Source of the DNA: Ferruginibacter sp.
Lineage (GTDB): Bacteria; Bacteroidota; Bacteroidia; Chitinophagales; Chitinophagaceae
DNA: 64,000 nt
Assembly (NCBI GenBank): GCA_019638575.1
Contig: JAHBTN010000014.1
Location: forward strand, 1-64,000
Reading direction: 5' to 3'
The translations under genes and the position numbers were made by a program. Every line of letters begins with the position of its first letter. The first letter of the stretch is position 1. The notes under the pieces were generated by a model, which saw only the letters and a list, made by a program, of their open reading frames with translations, did no database searches and was not told where the DNA came from. Below are positions 1 through 8,695 of this stretch, piece after piece.

Positions 1-182
1 CCGGCAATGCCTTCTTCGCCCCAGCGATAAGCTTTGCTGCGAGCCATATCATGGGTAATATAATTCCAGGCATCGCCGCTGAGGCTGTAATCTTCCCTTA
101 CCGTGCCCCATTGCCTGCCCGATATGTATGGCCCCCATTTTTTCCATGCAGCATCTTTCAGTCTTTCATTTTCTGTATTCAT
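1..182 (-). CDS. GH63-like glucosidase, N-terminal fragment (runs off window)
   Basis: Only the first 60 codons are present, starting at an ATG at 182 and leaving through the left edge. The fragment contains [19 protein letters not shown] and then [19 protein letters not shown]. This is the highly conserved N-terminus of the bacterial MGH1-like/GH63 glucosidases (usually annotated simply as glucosidase), which hydrolyse alpha-glucosides. The ATG lies 3 bases after the stop of the upstream SDR gene, so the two are very probably co-transcribed and may act on the same sugar. The catalytic domain lies outside the window, so substrate cannot be judged. Confidence 0.8.
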   Translation of the reverse strand, partial: MNTENERLKDAAWKKWGPYISGRQWGTVREDYSLSGDAWNYITHDMARSKAYRWGEEGIA

Positions 183-185
183 AAT

Positions 186-990
186 TTATCCGTTGGTTGA
201 AAAACCGGGATACAGCGTCATACCTCCATCAATAAAAACAGAAGCGCCGGTGATATAATCGCTATCATCGCTTGCCAGCCATACAGCCAGTTTACCAATA
301 TCATCCGGTTGGCCAATGCGTTGGTAAGGTATTAACTCAAGCAACTTGTTTAAGGCTTCGGGTGTATCCCATGCTTTTTGGTTGATGGGAGTTTTTATGG
401 CGCCCGGGCAAATACTGTTTACCCGTATTTGATGCGGCGCATATTCCTGTGCAATACTTTTCATCAATAGCATGATGCCTCCTTTGGATGCTGCATAATT
501 TGCATGGCCTGCCCAGGGAATTTCCTGGTGTACCGAGCTGATGCAGATTATTTTTCCTGCTGCTACCGAACGCCCCGCTACTACACCTCTTTTTAAAAAT
601 TCTTTTATGGCTTCACGTGCACATAAAAACTGGCCGGTAAGGTTTACATCAATTACTTTTTGCCATTGCTGTAATGTCATTTCATGAAATGCAGCATCCC
701 GTTGCAGGCCGGCATTGTTTACTAAAATATCAACAGTGCCAAATTTTAAAATGGCTTGCTGATACATTGATATTACCTGTTCTTCATTACTTACATCAGC
801 CTGTATTGCGATGGCATTGCTGCCTGCAGATTGTATTTTTTCAACTACAGCATATGCAGCATCGGGATTAACTACATAATTTACCACAACATTGGCGCCA
901 GCTTCGCCTAATGATAAGGCAATGCCTTCGCCAATGCCAGAGTTGGCTCCTGTTACAAGGGCTGTTTGGCCAGCTAATTTTTTCAGCCAT
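186..990 (-). pseudogene. SDR-family oxidoreductase (glucose 1-dehydrogenase-like), apparent frameshift near the start
   Basis: A short-chain dehydrogenase/reductase that would use NAD(P)H to oxidise a sugar or alcohol. Visible motifs are the NNAG segment, the catalytic serine in ICISS, YAASK with the catalytic Tyr and Lys, and a C-terminal ITGASVFIDGG. The long open frame has no ATG before 887. In the same frame the Rossmann sequence LAGQTALVTGANSGIG continues upstream to a stop just before position 993. An ATG at 990 reads M-A-E-K but in another frame; it joins the SDR frame if the run of six T at 978-983 (A on the coding strand) had five. So the gene is either frameshifted, mis-sequenced at a homopolymer, or started at a non-ATG codon. 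A TACCTTTA promoter box lies upstream. It precedes the glucosidase gene by 3 bases. Confidence 0.75.
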
Positions 991-1029
991 AAATAGAATT
1001 AATTTTTTTTCTTATTAGCCTAACTAATG

Positions 1030-1037
1030 TAAAGGTA
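1030..1037 (-). promoter_or_regulatory. -7 promoter box (TACCTTTA) of the SDR/glucosidase operon
   Basis: The minus strand reads TACCTTTA, close to the Bacteroidetes -7 consensus TAnnTTTG, about 40 bases before the ATG at 990. No clear TTG was verified at the -33 position, so this is a motif match only. Confidence 0.4.
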
Positions 1038-1041
1038 GGCA

Positions 1042-1617
1042 CTACAATTTTTTTAATGCCTGGTTTATGATATCCATGTTCAGCAGTTCGTTCATAGATA
1101 AGGCAGTATATTGAATCTCCATTGTGGGCCTTCCGTTATTGTTGGTTAACGATAATTTAATTTGAGACCTGTTAGTTTTCCAAAATGTATTTAAATAAAG
1201 TTTGTCGTTGGCCACTGCTTGTCCAAAATCATATTTATCATAAGGCTTTACATTATTGCTCCACACTTCATTTTCGGCTAAAGGATTTCCATAACGGGTA
1301 GTAAGTAGTTTTTTAAAAATGTAATAATCTTCTACATACAATTGTGGGTTGCGGTATGTTTTGGTAAAGATGTACATGCCGCTTGCCAGCTTTTTGTTTT
1401 CGTTGAAGATATATGCCACTTCGCAACTGAACCCGCCAAGAACATCTTTGTACAAAAGTTCATCGTTATCTATATTCTTTATCAAAGCTGCAGATTCGCC
1501 ATATTGTACCTGGCTAAAAGAGGTGCCCCAGTTAAATGCTCTAAAATCGGGGCTTTGTGCATTTGCTGCCGGAAAAATTACAAATAGCAGCATGGTTATG
1601 TATATTATCTTTTTCAT
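1042..1617 (-). CDS. Secreted protein of unknown function
   Basis: 191 residues with a clear signal peptide (MKKIIYITMLLFVIFPAANA, cleavage after ANA). The mature part has several tryptophans and aromatic residues and an FNWGTSFSQVQ segment near the start. That pattern is common in small periplasmic Bacteroidetes proteins that open with an x-WG-x-S-x-x-x-V motif. I do not recognise a named family with certainty and assign no function. It lies between the SDR operon and the LytTR regulator on the same strand, with about 160 bases before each neighbour, so it is probably its own transcription unit. Confidence 0.7.
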   Translation of the reverse strand: MKKIIYITMLLFVIFPAANAQSPDFRAFNWGTSFSQVQYGESAALIKNIDNDELLYKDVLGGFSCEVAYIFNENKKLASGMYIFTKTYRNPQLYVEDYYIFKKLLTTRYGNPLAENEVWSNNVKPYDKYDFGQAVANDKLYLNTFWKTNRSQIKLSLTNNNGRPTMEIQYTALSMNELLNMDIINQALKKL

Positions 1618-1777
1618 TGAGATAGGTTTTAATAATATTGCTGCGAAAGCTATAAAATGTTTATATGCGATTTATTACCCATTCGGTAATTGGGCGAATA
1701 TTATCGGTAAACCGCAATTATTTTTGATTCATCGGAAAAGTATGATGAACTTTTTAAAGAAGAGAAGCAAAACTTAA

Positions 1778-2473
1778 TTAAAGAATATTCATACGTTTAT
1801 TAAGCGTAGCCCTGTAAGCATCTGCCACCGGCACAGGTTTTCCGTTTATGATGAGGCATCCGTCTTGTATGGTATCAATTTTTGCAATTGCAACTAAATA
1901 AGAGCGATGAACTCTTAAAAAATCCGATGCAGGTAATCTTTCTTCAACTGATTTTAACGTGGTATGTATGGCATAAAATTTTTGCGCTGTATGCAGTTTT
2001 ACATAATCACCCATTGCCTCGGCAAATAAAATGTCATCCAGTTTTAAACGCCTTACAATATTTGAGTCCCTGATAAAGATAAATTCATCTGCCTCCATCT
2101 TCACTTCTTCATTTTTACTTTGCAGTATTATTCTTGCTTTATCAATAGCCTGAATAAAGCGAGCAGGCGTTACCGGTTTTACAATATAATCGGCCACATT
2201 CAGTTCAAAAGCTTCGGCTGCATATTCTTTTTTTGATGTGGTGAATATGATGACGGGTTTTTTGCTGCCCAGGTTTTTGGTAAGCTCAATGCCTGTCATG
2301 CCGGGCATTTCAATATCCAACAGGATGATATCAACCGGTTGTTGTTGTATTAAATTATATGCTTCCATAGCAGTGGCGCACTCGCCCGCTACCGTAAGGT
2401 CTTTAACCTGGCTAGTCAGGTGTTTTAGGGTGGTTCGGGCTATTTTGTTATCATCAACTATTAAACAAATCAT
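1778..2473 (-). CDS. LytTR-family two-component response regulator
   Basis: 231 residues. The N-terminal receiver domain has acidic pocket residues VDD near position 7, the phospho-acceptor Asp in ILLDIEMPG near residue 54, the conserved Thr/Ser of FTTS, and Lys in VKPV near 108. The C-terminal half is a LytTR DNA-binding domain (FIRDSNIVRRLKLDDILFAE; then HTTLKSVEERLP, FLRVHRSYLVA). These AlgR/AgrA/LytR regulators are normally paired with a 7TM or 5TM histidine kinase of the LytS/YehU type, but no kinase gene is adjacent, so the partner must lie elsewhere. The putative promoter box ends only 4 bases before the ATG. Confidence 0.93.
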   Translation of the reverse strand: MICLIVDDNKIARTTLKHLTSQVKDLTVAGECATAMEAYNLIQQQPVDIILLDIEMPGMTGIELTKNLGSKKPVIIFTTSKKEYAAEAFELNVADYIVKPVTPARFIQAIDKARIILQSKNEEVKMEADEFIFIRDSNIVRRLKLDDILFAEAMGDYVKLHTAQKFYAIHTTLKSVEERLPASDFLRVHRSYLVAIAKIDTIQDGCLIINGKPVPVADAYRATLNKRMNIL

Positions 2474-2477
2474 GGGT

Positions 2478-2485
2478 TAAAGGTA
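2478..2485 (-). promoter_or_regulatory. -7 promoter box (TACCTTTA) abutting the LytTR start codon
   Basis: The minus strand reads TACCTTTA with only 4 bases between the box and the ATG at 2473. Transcription would start at or next to the start codon, giving a leaderless or nearly leaderless mRNA. Motif match only. Confidence 0.45.
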
Positions 2486-2667
2486 GTTTTTTAGTAAATT
2501 ATTAAACACATTTAAAACAACATCAATCACATTGTAAACTAAAAATGAATATGTGCTTATGATTGAACGACCGGTTTTGCCTGTAGAACGATTTGTGCTT
2601 CGATAAAGTTAATACCGCAGTTAAATTGTAAATGCAAAAAATATCTTAACACTTAAAAAATACTACC

Positions 2668-3057
2668 ATGAACGTTTTTGAAAAGGAGAATGTTACCGGC
2701 AAGAATCTTGAAGGTAAGCATCCCAACATGCCGCTTAGGTTTTTAACCGCTTCATCTATTATTGGCGATAAGGTGCATAACGAAAAAGGCGAGCACCTTG
2801 GCAAGATTGAAGATATTATGATAAATGTTCACACCGGGCAAATTGAATATTTTGTAATAAAGTTTGGCGGTTTTATTACGATTGGTGAAAAATATTTTGC
2901 CATCCCTTTCAATTTGCTGCAGGCAGATCCGCAGAAAAAACAGTTCATCTTTAATGAAAGCAGGGAAAGGCTTGAAAAAGCCCCGGGCTTTGATATGAAC
3001 CATTGGCCCGAAACCAATTTTCATGCAGAAGCTACTTACTGGAGGTTTATAGGATAA
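2668..3057 (+). CDS. PRC-barrel domain protein
   Basis: 129 residues, cytosolic, no signal peptide. The pattern from residue 23 (FLTASSIIGDKVHNEKGEHL, GKIEDIMINVHTGQIEYFVI) is the PRC-barrel beta-strand arrangement found in photosynthetic reaction centre H subunits, RimM and many small stress-associated proteins. The C-terminal half keeps an FAIPFNLL strand and a short tail. PRC-barrel proteins of this size often respond to osmotic or desiccation stress, but nothing here shows the specific role. It stands alone, with a hairpin terminator just downstream and a convergent tRNA. Confidence 0.85.
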   Translation: MNVFEKENVTGKNLEGKHPNMPLRFLTASSIIGDKVHNEKGEHLGKIEDIMINVHTGQIEYFVIKFGGFITIGEKYFAIPFNLLQADPQKKQFIFNESRERLEKAPGFDMNHWPETNFHAEATYWRFIG

Positions 3058-3083
3058 TAGTATTGAAATAAGGATAAAATAAA

Positions 3084-3110
3084 AAAACCTCAACGTGCTG
3101 TTAAGGTTTT
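3084..3110 (+). terminator. Hairpin terminator after the PRC-barrel gene
   Basis: AAAACCT-C-AAC, loop GTGCT, GTT-A-AGGTTTT: a stem with one C·A mismatch, A-rich on the left and T-rich on the right. It can serve the PRC gene and possibly the tRNA read from the other side. Confidence 0.55.
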
Positions 3111-3115
3111 ATTTG

Positions 3116-3188
3116 TGGTGTGGGGCGGGATTGAACCGCCGACACAAGGATTTTCAGTCCTTTGCTCTACCAACTGAGCTACCGCACC
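3116..3188 (-). tRNA. tRNA-Phe (anticodon GAA)
   Basis: 73 bases on the minus strand fold as a cloverleaf. The D arm is GCTC-AGTTGGTA-GAGC. The anticodon stem AAGGA/TCCTT holds the loop CTGAAAA with GAA at positions 34-36. The T arm is GGCGG-TTCAATC-CCGCC. The acceptor strands GGTGCGG and CCACACC pair except for a C5·A68 mismatch. The discriminator base is A and CCA is not encoded. It lies between the PRC-barrel gene and recQ. Confidence 0.95.
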
Positions 3189-3256
3189 ATCAATTTGGGC
3201 AGCAAAAATAAGGGTATTCTTTTAATATCTGCCACCTTCCTTTAAAATTTCTGTTA

Positions 3257-5512
3257 TCAATTACCGTATTCGCATAAAAACTTTATACGCATTAGTTTTA
3301 ACTGCTCCCAGTTAAAATTACTGTCGGCCAGTTCTTCCTGTGCCACCTGCAGCGATGATGTTTCGCAGTTTTTGAAATAATCCATTATTTCATCCTGTTC
3401 GTATTCATCTACCATTTCATCAATGGCATAATCGAGGTTTAACTTGGTGCCGCTTGCAACAATGGTTTCCATTTCTTCCAGCAATTCATCAATACGCAGG
3501 TCACGTATTTTTGCAACCGTTTCCAACGGTATTTTTTTATCTATGTTTTGTATAATGAATATTTTGTTATTGTTTCGGTTTACCACACTTTTCATTACAA
3601 AGTCATCAGGTTTTACAATATCATTCTCTTCCACATATTTTTTTATCAGGTCAATAAAGGGTTTTCCATAACGTAAAGCCTTGCCTTTGCTAACGCCGCT
3701 TATTTTTTCCAGCTCGGTCATACTGGTAGGATACATGGTGGCCATATCTTCGAGGCTGTTTTCTAAAAAAATTACAAAAGGAGGCAGGTTTTTTTCTTTG
3801 GCTACTTTTTTGCGGAGGTCTTTTAATAACAGGGTTAATTTTTCATCGGCAATGCCCGCTTCAGAAACAGGTTGTTCGCCTTCTTCATCATCTGCATTGG
3901 CTTCTTCAAAAAGGTTATTAAGTACAATTTTAAATGATACCGGCTTTTTTAAGAAAACATTTCCTGCTTTTGTAAGTTTAAGTAATCCATATTCAACAAT
4001 ATCTTTTTCAATAAGGCCAGACAGTAACATCTGTCTTATAAGGCTGTTCCAGTAATGATTTTCTTTATCGTTGCCACTTGCAAAAACATCCAGTTCTTCG
4101 TGCCGGTACATTTTTACTGCCGGTGTAGCCTTGCCGGCAAGTATTAATAACACATATTCAACCGGGAATTGTTCGCCCAAAGCTTTTATAACTTTTAAAA
4201 CAGTTACGGCTTCATCTTTTGCTTCAATCTTTTCTTTTGGATGCAGGCAGTTGTCACAATGGCCACAACTTTTTTTATCATCGTAATGTTCGCCAAAATA
4301 ATGTAACAGAATTTTACGCCGGCACACACTACTTTCGGCATAAGCTACGGTTTCGTTTATCAACTGTGCCCCTACTTCTCTTTCGCTTAAAGGCTTATCT
4401 CTCATCAGGTGTTCAAGCTTGGCCACATCTTTATGAGAGTAATAGAGAATACATTTACCTTCCAGCCCGTCGCGGCCACCACGGCCGGTTTCCTGGTAAT
4501 AGTTTTCTATTGATTTTGGTATGTTATAATGAATTACAAACCTGATATCGGGCTTATCAATACCCATTCCAAACGCAATGGTGGCCACTATTACATCAAT
4601 ATCTTCATTTAAAAATTCATCCTGCCGCTGCGCCCTTAATTTACTGTCGAGGCCGGCATGATAAGCAACAGCTTTAATACCATTGGCCATCAGCATCTTT
4701 GCAAGCTCTTCGGTTGTTTTACGGTTAAGAGTGTATATGATGCCGCTTTTATTTTTATGTTGCTGTATAAACCTTACAATGCTTTTATTGGTTTGGTCAA
4801 GGTTTATCTTGGGCTGTATTTCGTAATGCAGGTTGGGCCGGTTAAATGATGATATAAAAATTTTTGGTTTACGTAAACCCAGGTTTTTAATAATATCGCT
4901 TTGCACTTTTGGGGTGGCAGTGGCAGTTAATGCTATCACTGGTTTTTTTTCATCTATCAGGTCCATCATTTCTCTTAGCCTGCGATACTCGGGCCTAAAA
5001 TCGTGGCCCCATTCCGAAATACAATGGGCTTCATCAACAGCAAAAAAAGATATGTTGAGTTCTTTAAAGAAATTGATGTTGTCTTCTTTCGTCATGGTTT
5101 CGGGCGCCACATACAGCAATTTTGTTTTGCCGGCAAGCAAATCATCTTTTACAATTTTTTGTTGCCCTTTGTTTAAAGTGCTGTTTAAAAAATGTGCTAC
5201 ATTATCTTTATCGTTATAACTTCTTACCAGGTCAACCTGGTTTTTCATTAACGCAATCAATGGCGATACCACAATGGCAACACCTTTGCTGATAATGGCC
5301 GGTAGCTGGTAGCATAAGCTTTTACCGCCGCCAGTGGGCATAATTACAAATGTATCGTTGCCGTTAAGCAGGCTTTGTATTATTTCTTCCTGTGGCCCTT
5401 TAAAGCCATCAAATCCAAAATGGTTTTGTAATTGAACGGCTAAATCTGATGGGTTGCTTTTAGCAGCCTTTTTTGGTTTAGGTTCCTTAGATGTGGATTT
5501 TGTTTTTGCCAT
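3257..5512 (-). CDS. recQ: ATP-dependent DNA helicase RecQ
   Basis: About 751 residues from the ATG at 5512. An in-frame start 27 bases upstream exists, but 5512 has AGAAGGA just before it and begins MAKTKSTSK. RecQ unwinds DNA 3'-5' during recombination and fork repair. Visible in order are the Q-motif-like FKGPQEEIIQ, Walker A in PTGGGKS (about residue 62), the DEAH box in AVDEAHCISEWGHDFRPEY (about 161), helicase C motifs (GRGGRDG), the zinc-binding cysteines in RQC (CRRKILLHYF, CGHCDNC), an HRDC domain (FLENSLEDMA, ISGVSKGKA) and a C-terminal helical domain typical of long Bacteroidetes RecQ proteins. It appears monocistronic. Confidence 0.96.
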   Translation of the reverse strand: MAKTKSTSKEPKPKKAAKSNPSDLAVQLQNHFGFDGFKGPQEEIIQSLLNGNDTFVIMPTGGGKSLCYQLPAIISKGVAIVVSPLIALMKNQVDLVRSYNDKDNVAHFLNSTLNKGQQKIVKDDLLAGKTKLLYVAPETMTKEDNINFFKELNISFFAVDEAHCISEWGHDFRPEYRRLREMMDLIDEKKPVIALTATATPKVQSDIIKNLGLRKPKIFISSFNRPNLHYEIQPKINLDQTNKSIVRFIQQHKNKSGIIYTLNRKTTEELAKMLMANGIKAVAYHAGLDSKLRAQRQDEFLNEDIDVIVATIAFGMGIDKPDIRFVIHYNIPKSIENYYQETGRGGRDGLEGKCILYYSHKDVAKLEHLMRDKPLSEREVGAQLINETVAYAESSVCRRKILLHYFGEHYDDKKSCGHCDNCLHPKEKIEAKDEAVTVLKVIKALGEQFPVEYVLLILAGKATPAVKMYRHEELDVFASGNDKENHYWNSLIRQMLLSGLIEKDIVEYGLLKLTKAGNVFLKKPVSFKIVLNNLFEEANADDEEGEQPVSEAGIADEKLTLLLKDLRKKVAKEKNLPPFVIFLENSLEDMATMYPTSMTELEKISGVSKGKALRYGKPFIDLIKKYVEENDIVKPDDFVMKSVVNRNNNKIFIIQNIDKKIPLETVAKIRDLRIDELLEEMETIVASGTKLNLDYAIDEMVDEYEQDEIMDYFKNCETSSLQVAQEELADSNFNWEQLKLMRIKFLCEYGN

Positions 5513-5777
5513 AATTTTCCTTCTCCCGGTTTTGTACAATTCGGTAATAAAACTTTAATAAATTTTAAAGGGCAGCGAAGTTAACTAATGTATTTGCAAA
5601 ATCAAGCTGCATCAAATTCCGGGGACTGTTAATTTTTCAGTCATTTAAGTTAATCAAAAAAAGCAAACCTGCAAAAATTCAAACTATAAAATTATTTGTA
5701 AAAAGGGTGATACTTTTTTATGCTATACCAGTCCTTTGCATTATGGATGAATTGAAGTAGGTTTGCGGCAATTAATA

Positions 5778-6743
5778 ATGACTACGGATAAGATCATAAC
5801 AACTGCTTTACGTACTATTGAGTTAGAAACCAATGCAGTAAGTGGATTAAAAGCTTCAATAGATGCCGGTTTTTCAAAAGCTGTTTCACAAATTGCCAAT
5901 AGTAAAGGACGCCTGATTGTAAGTGGTATTGGTAAAAGCGCTATTGTGGCACAAAAAATAGTAGCCACTCTAAACAGTACCGGCACCCCCTCTGTTTTTA
6001 TGCACGCTGCCGATGCTATCCACGGCGACCTGGGCATGGTACAATCCGATGATGTGGTAATGGTTATCAGCAAAAGTGGCAATAGCCCCGAAATAAAAGT
6101 ATTGGTACCCCTGGTAAAAAACTTTGGAAACATATTAGTGGGTATGGTTGGTAATATGCAATCATTTTTAGCGTTAAATAGTGATATAGTTTTAAATACT
6201 ACTGTTGAGCAGGAAGCTTGCCCTATAAACCTTGCCCCCACCAGCAGCACCACGGCACAAATGGTAATGGGTGATGCATTGGCTGTGTGCCTTATGGAAG
6301 AGAAAGGTTTTAGCAGCGATGATTTTGCAAAATATCATCCCGGCGGCACACTGGGTAAAAGATTATATTTAAGAGTGGCAGAAATTGCATCGCAAAATGA
6401 AAAACCAAAAGTATTGCCGGCTGCCACAATTAAAGAAGTAATAGTAGAAATGACTAAAAGAAGATTGGGTGTGGCAGTGGTAGTTGACGAAGCAGATAAA
6501 GTTTTGGGAATAATAACCGATGGCGACTTGCGACGTATGCTTGAAAAAACAGAAAGTATTACAAGGCTAACAGCAAAAGATATCATGACTAATAACCCCA
6601 AAACTATTGATGCAGATGTGCTGGCAGTAACAGCATTGGAAGAAATGAGAAAACATAACATCAGCCAGTTGATAACAGAAGAAAACGGGTTATACAATGG
6701 TATTATACATATACACGATCTTGTAAAAGAAGGTATCATTTAA
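5778..6743 (+). CDS. kdsD: Arabinose-5-phosphate isomerase (KpsF/GutQ family)
   Basis: About 321 residues from the ATG at 5778 (a TTG 15 bases earlier is also in frame). It interconverts ribulose-5-phosphate and arabinose-5-phosphate, the first step to CMP-Kdo. The N-terminal SIS domain has GIGKSAIVAQKI and VMVISKSGNSPEI plus the conserved HPGGTLGKRL segment. Two CBS domains follow (GVAVVVDEADKVLGIITDG; then DIMTNNPKTI), which in this family bind regulatory nucleotides. The manC gene begins one base after its stop, so the two form an operon supplying sugar building blocks for lipopolysaccharide or capsule. Confidence 0.95.
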   Translation: MTTDKIITTALRTIELETNAVSGLKASIDAGFSKAVSQIANSKGRLIVSGIGKSAIVAQKIVATLNSTGTPSVFMHAADAIHGDLGMVQSDDVVMVISKSGNSPEIKVLVPLVKNFGNILVGMVGNMQSFLALNSDIVLNTTVEQEACPINLAPTSSTTAQMVMGDALAVCLMEEKGFSSDDFAKYHPGGTLGKRLYLRVAEIASQNEKPKVLPAATIKEVIVEMTKRRLGVAVVVDEADKVLGIITDGDLRRMLEKTESITRLTAKDIMTNNPKTIDADVLAVTALEEMRKHNISQLITEENGLYNGIIHIHDLVKEGII

Positions 6744-6744
6744 C

Positions 6745-7827
6745 ATGAATAAGAATAATTATGTAGCCATCATGGCAGGCGGTATTGGCAGCAGGTTTTG
6801 GCCTATTAGCCGTACCGATTACCCAAAACAGTTCCTGGATATTTTAAATACAGGCCGCACATTAATACAAGCCACATACGATAGGTTTGCAACATTTATA
6901 CCAGCCGAAAATATTTACGTGGTAACTTTTGAGCAGTACAAAGATATAGTAGCCCGGCAGTTACCGCAATTGCCCGTTGAAAATATTTTGTGCGAACCAT
7001 CCCGCAAAAACACGGCGCCATGCGTAGCATATATATCTTATAAATTGCAAAAATTAAATGCAGAAGCAAATCTTATTTGTGCTCCATCCGACCATTTGAT
7101 AACCGACGAAAAGGGATTTAAAAAAATATGTACCGATGCCCTGCAGTTTACCGAAAACATAAAAGCATTGGTTACACTTGGCATACAACCCACACATCCT
7201 AATACCGGTTACGGATATATACAGTACGATCAGCAACCCGTTGGCAACAATGTTTTTAAGGTTAAAACATTTACCGAAAAACCCGACCTTGAACTTGCAA
7301 AAACTTTCATAGCAAGCGGAGATTTTTTATGGAACGCAGGCATTTTTGTTTGGCAGGTAAAAAACATTATTAAAGCGTTTGAAAAATATTTACCCGAAAT
7401 AGCCGAAGTGTTTGAAGCAGAAAAAAAACATTTTAACAGCAACAGGGAACAAGATGCTATTGAACGTATTTACCCGCTTTGTGTAAACATAAGCATCGAT
7501 TACGGCATTATGGAAAAAGCCGATAATGTATATATCATACCATCATCTTTTGGGTGGAGCGATTTGGGTACTTGGGCAAGCACGTATGAAAACCTGGAGA
7601 AAGACTACTTGGGTAATGCAGTGGCAGGCAATAATGTAATGGTGATAGACGCCACCAACAATATGGTGCACGAAAGTAAAGGAAAGCTGATAGTGCTGCA
7701 AGGCCTTGATGAATTTGTTATTGTAGATACCGATGATGTGTTACTTATTTGTAAGAAAAACAAAGAACAGGAAATAAAAGAATATGTGGCTGAGATAAAA
7801 AGAAACAAGGGAGACAAATATTTATAG
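6745..7827 (+). CDS. manC: Mannose-1-phosphate guanylyltransferase
   Basis: 360 residues, the single-domain form without the C-terminal phosphomannose isomerase cupin of two-domain ManC proteins. It makes GDP-mannose from mannose-1-phosphate and GTP. The nucleotide-binding signature MAGGIGSRFWPISR and the catalytic DYPKQFLD follow directly at the N-terminus, then CEPSRKNTAPC, APSDHLI, FTEKPDLE, NAGIFVW and GWSDLGTW, all conserved in the family. It is one base downstream of kdsD. GDP-mannose feeds mannose, fucose and rhamnose residues in surface glycans. Confidence 0.95.
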   Translation: MNKNNYVAIMAGGIGSRFWPISRTDYPKQFLDILNTGRTLIQATYDRFATFIPAENIYVVTFEQYKDIVARQLPQLPVENILCEPSRKNTAPCVAYISYKLQKLNAEANLICAPSDHLITDEKGFKKICTDALQFTENIKALVTLGIQPTHPNTGYGYIQYDQQPVGNNVFKVKTFTEKPDLELAKTFIASGDFLWNAGIFVWQVKNIIKAFEKYLPEIAEVFEAEKKHFNSNREQDAIERIYPLCVNISIDYGIMEKADNVYIIPSSFGWSDLGTWASTYENLEKDYLGNAVAGNNVMVIDATNNMVHESKGKLIVLQGLDEFVIVDTDDVLLICKKNKEQEIKEYVAEIKRNKGDKYL

Positions 7828-7882
7828 TAACTTGCACATTGATAATGTGTGTTGATGGCCGGTTTTAAACCCCAAATTCCTT

Positions 7883-8695
7883 ATGAAATATCTGAAATAT
7901 TCATTGTTGGTTTTATCTCTATTGTTTTTATCCCTCAATTTTATTGATTATAATATTGTAGAAGACGATGAGCCGCTTTTATTAAATGAAAAATTTGACG
8001 CTTCATTATTGAAATTAAATTCGTTGCAAAAACTTGAAACTTATGTTGATAGTATTGCCGAAGTTAAAAAAATACCACAAGGCTCTTTAGGCTATGCCAT
8101 TCTTGCTAAAAACGTAATTTCCGACAGGTTTTATCATAAATACGCCACACAAAACCTTGATGAAAACTGGATAGCATCAGTAGCGCAAAAAACCACCGGG
8201 CTATTCCTCTCTTCAAAAATTACAGCCGATGATATACTTACAAGGCCATACGGTTACTGTGGGCAGCAAAATATGGTTTTATTTGAACTGCTGGAAGATA
8301 AAGGCTTGAATTGCCGGGTTGTATTTTGGCCCAAACATTTTGCCATACAAAGTTATATAGATGGTAAATGGACCTATTTTGACTCAAACCTTGAACCTGT
8401 TATTGCCGATGAACAACGGGTAAATGAAAAATGGCTGCATAGTCCCGACTCTCTTGCTATTGCTTATAATAAAGATTCAAAATGGGTATCTACCACATTT
8501 GGTAACCCGGTTAAAATTAAATACGGAAAAATTGATGAAAAGCCCGGCGCCCATGCATTACTTTTTCAAAAAATTACAAAGGTGCTTTCAAGAATTGCAT
8601 TCTTATTCCCATTGCTTTGGTTTGTATATTTGACAAGAAAAAAAAACAATACTTGCAGCCAGCCATTACAAGCAAACTACCCACCGCAGGAATAA
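7883..8695 (+). CDS. Membrane-anchored transglutaminase-like protein
   Basis: 270 residues. An N-terminal hydrophobic segment (residues 4-20) acts as signal or anchor, and a second membrane segment lies near the C-terminus (FLFPLLWFVYL, about 240-251), followed by a basic tail. The middle contains YGYCGQQN (Cys126), KHFAIQ (His152) and WTYFDSN (Asp167). This Cys-His-Asp order and spacing fits the transglutaminase/papain-like fold. Members of this superfamily act as peptidases or amide-bond enzymes; the substrate is unknown. The end overlaps the start of the aminotransferase frame, suggesting translational coupling. Confidence 0.7.
   Translation: MKYLKYSLLVLSLLFLSLNFIDYNIVEDDEPLLLNEKFDASLLKLNSLQKLETYVDSIAEVKKIPQGSLGYAILAKNVISDRFYHKYATQNLDENWIASVAQKTTGLFLSSKITADDILTRPYGYCGQQNMVLFELLEDKGLNCRVVFWPKHFAIQSYIDGKWTYFDSNLEPVIADEQRVNEKWLHSPDSLAIAYNKDSKWVSTTFGNPVKIKYGKIDEKPGAHALLFQKITKVLSRIAFLFPLLWFVYLTRKKNNTCSQPLQANYPPQE

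Noticed and set aside
5741-6253. 170-residue frame on the minus strand
   Set aside because: It is the antisense shadow of kdsD, which has full domain support.
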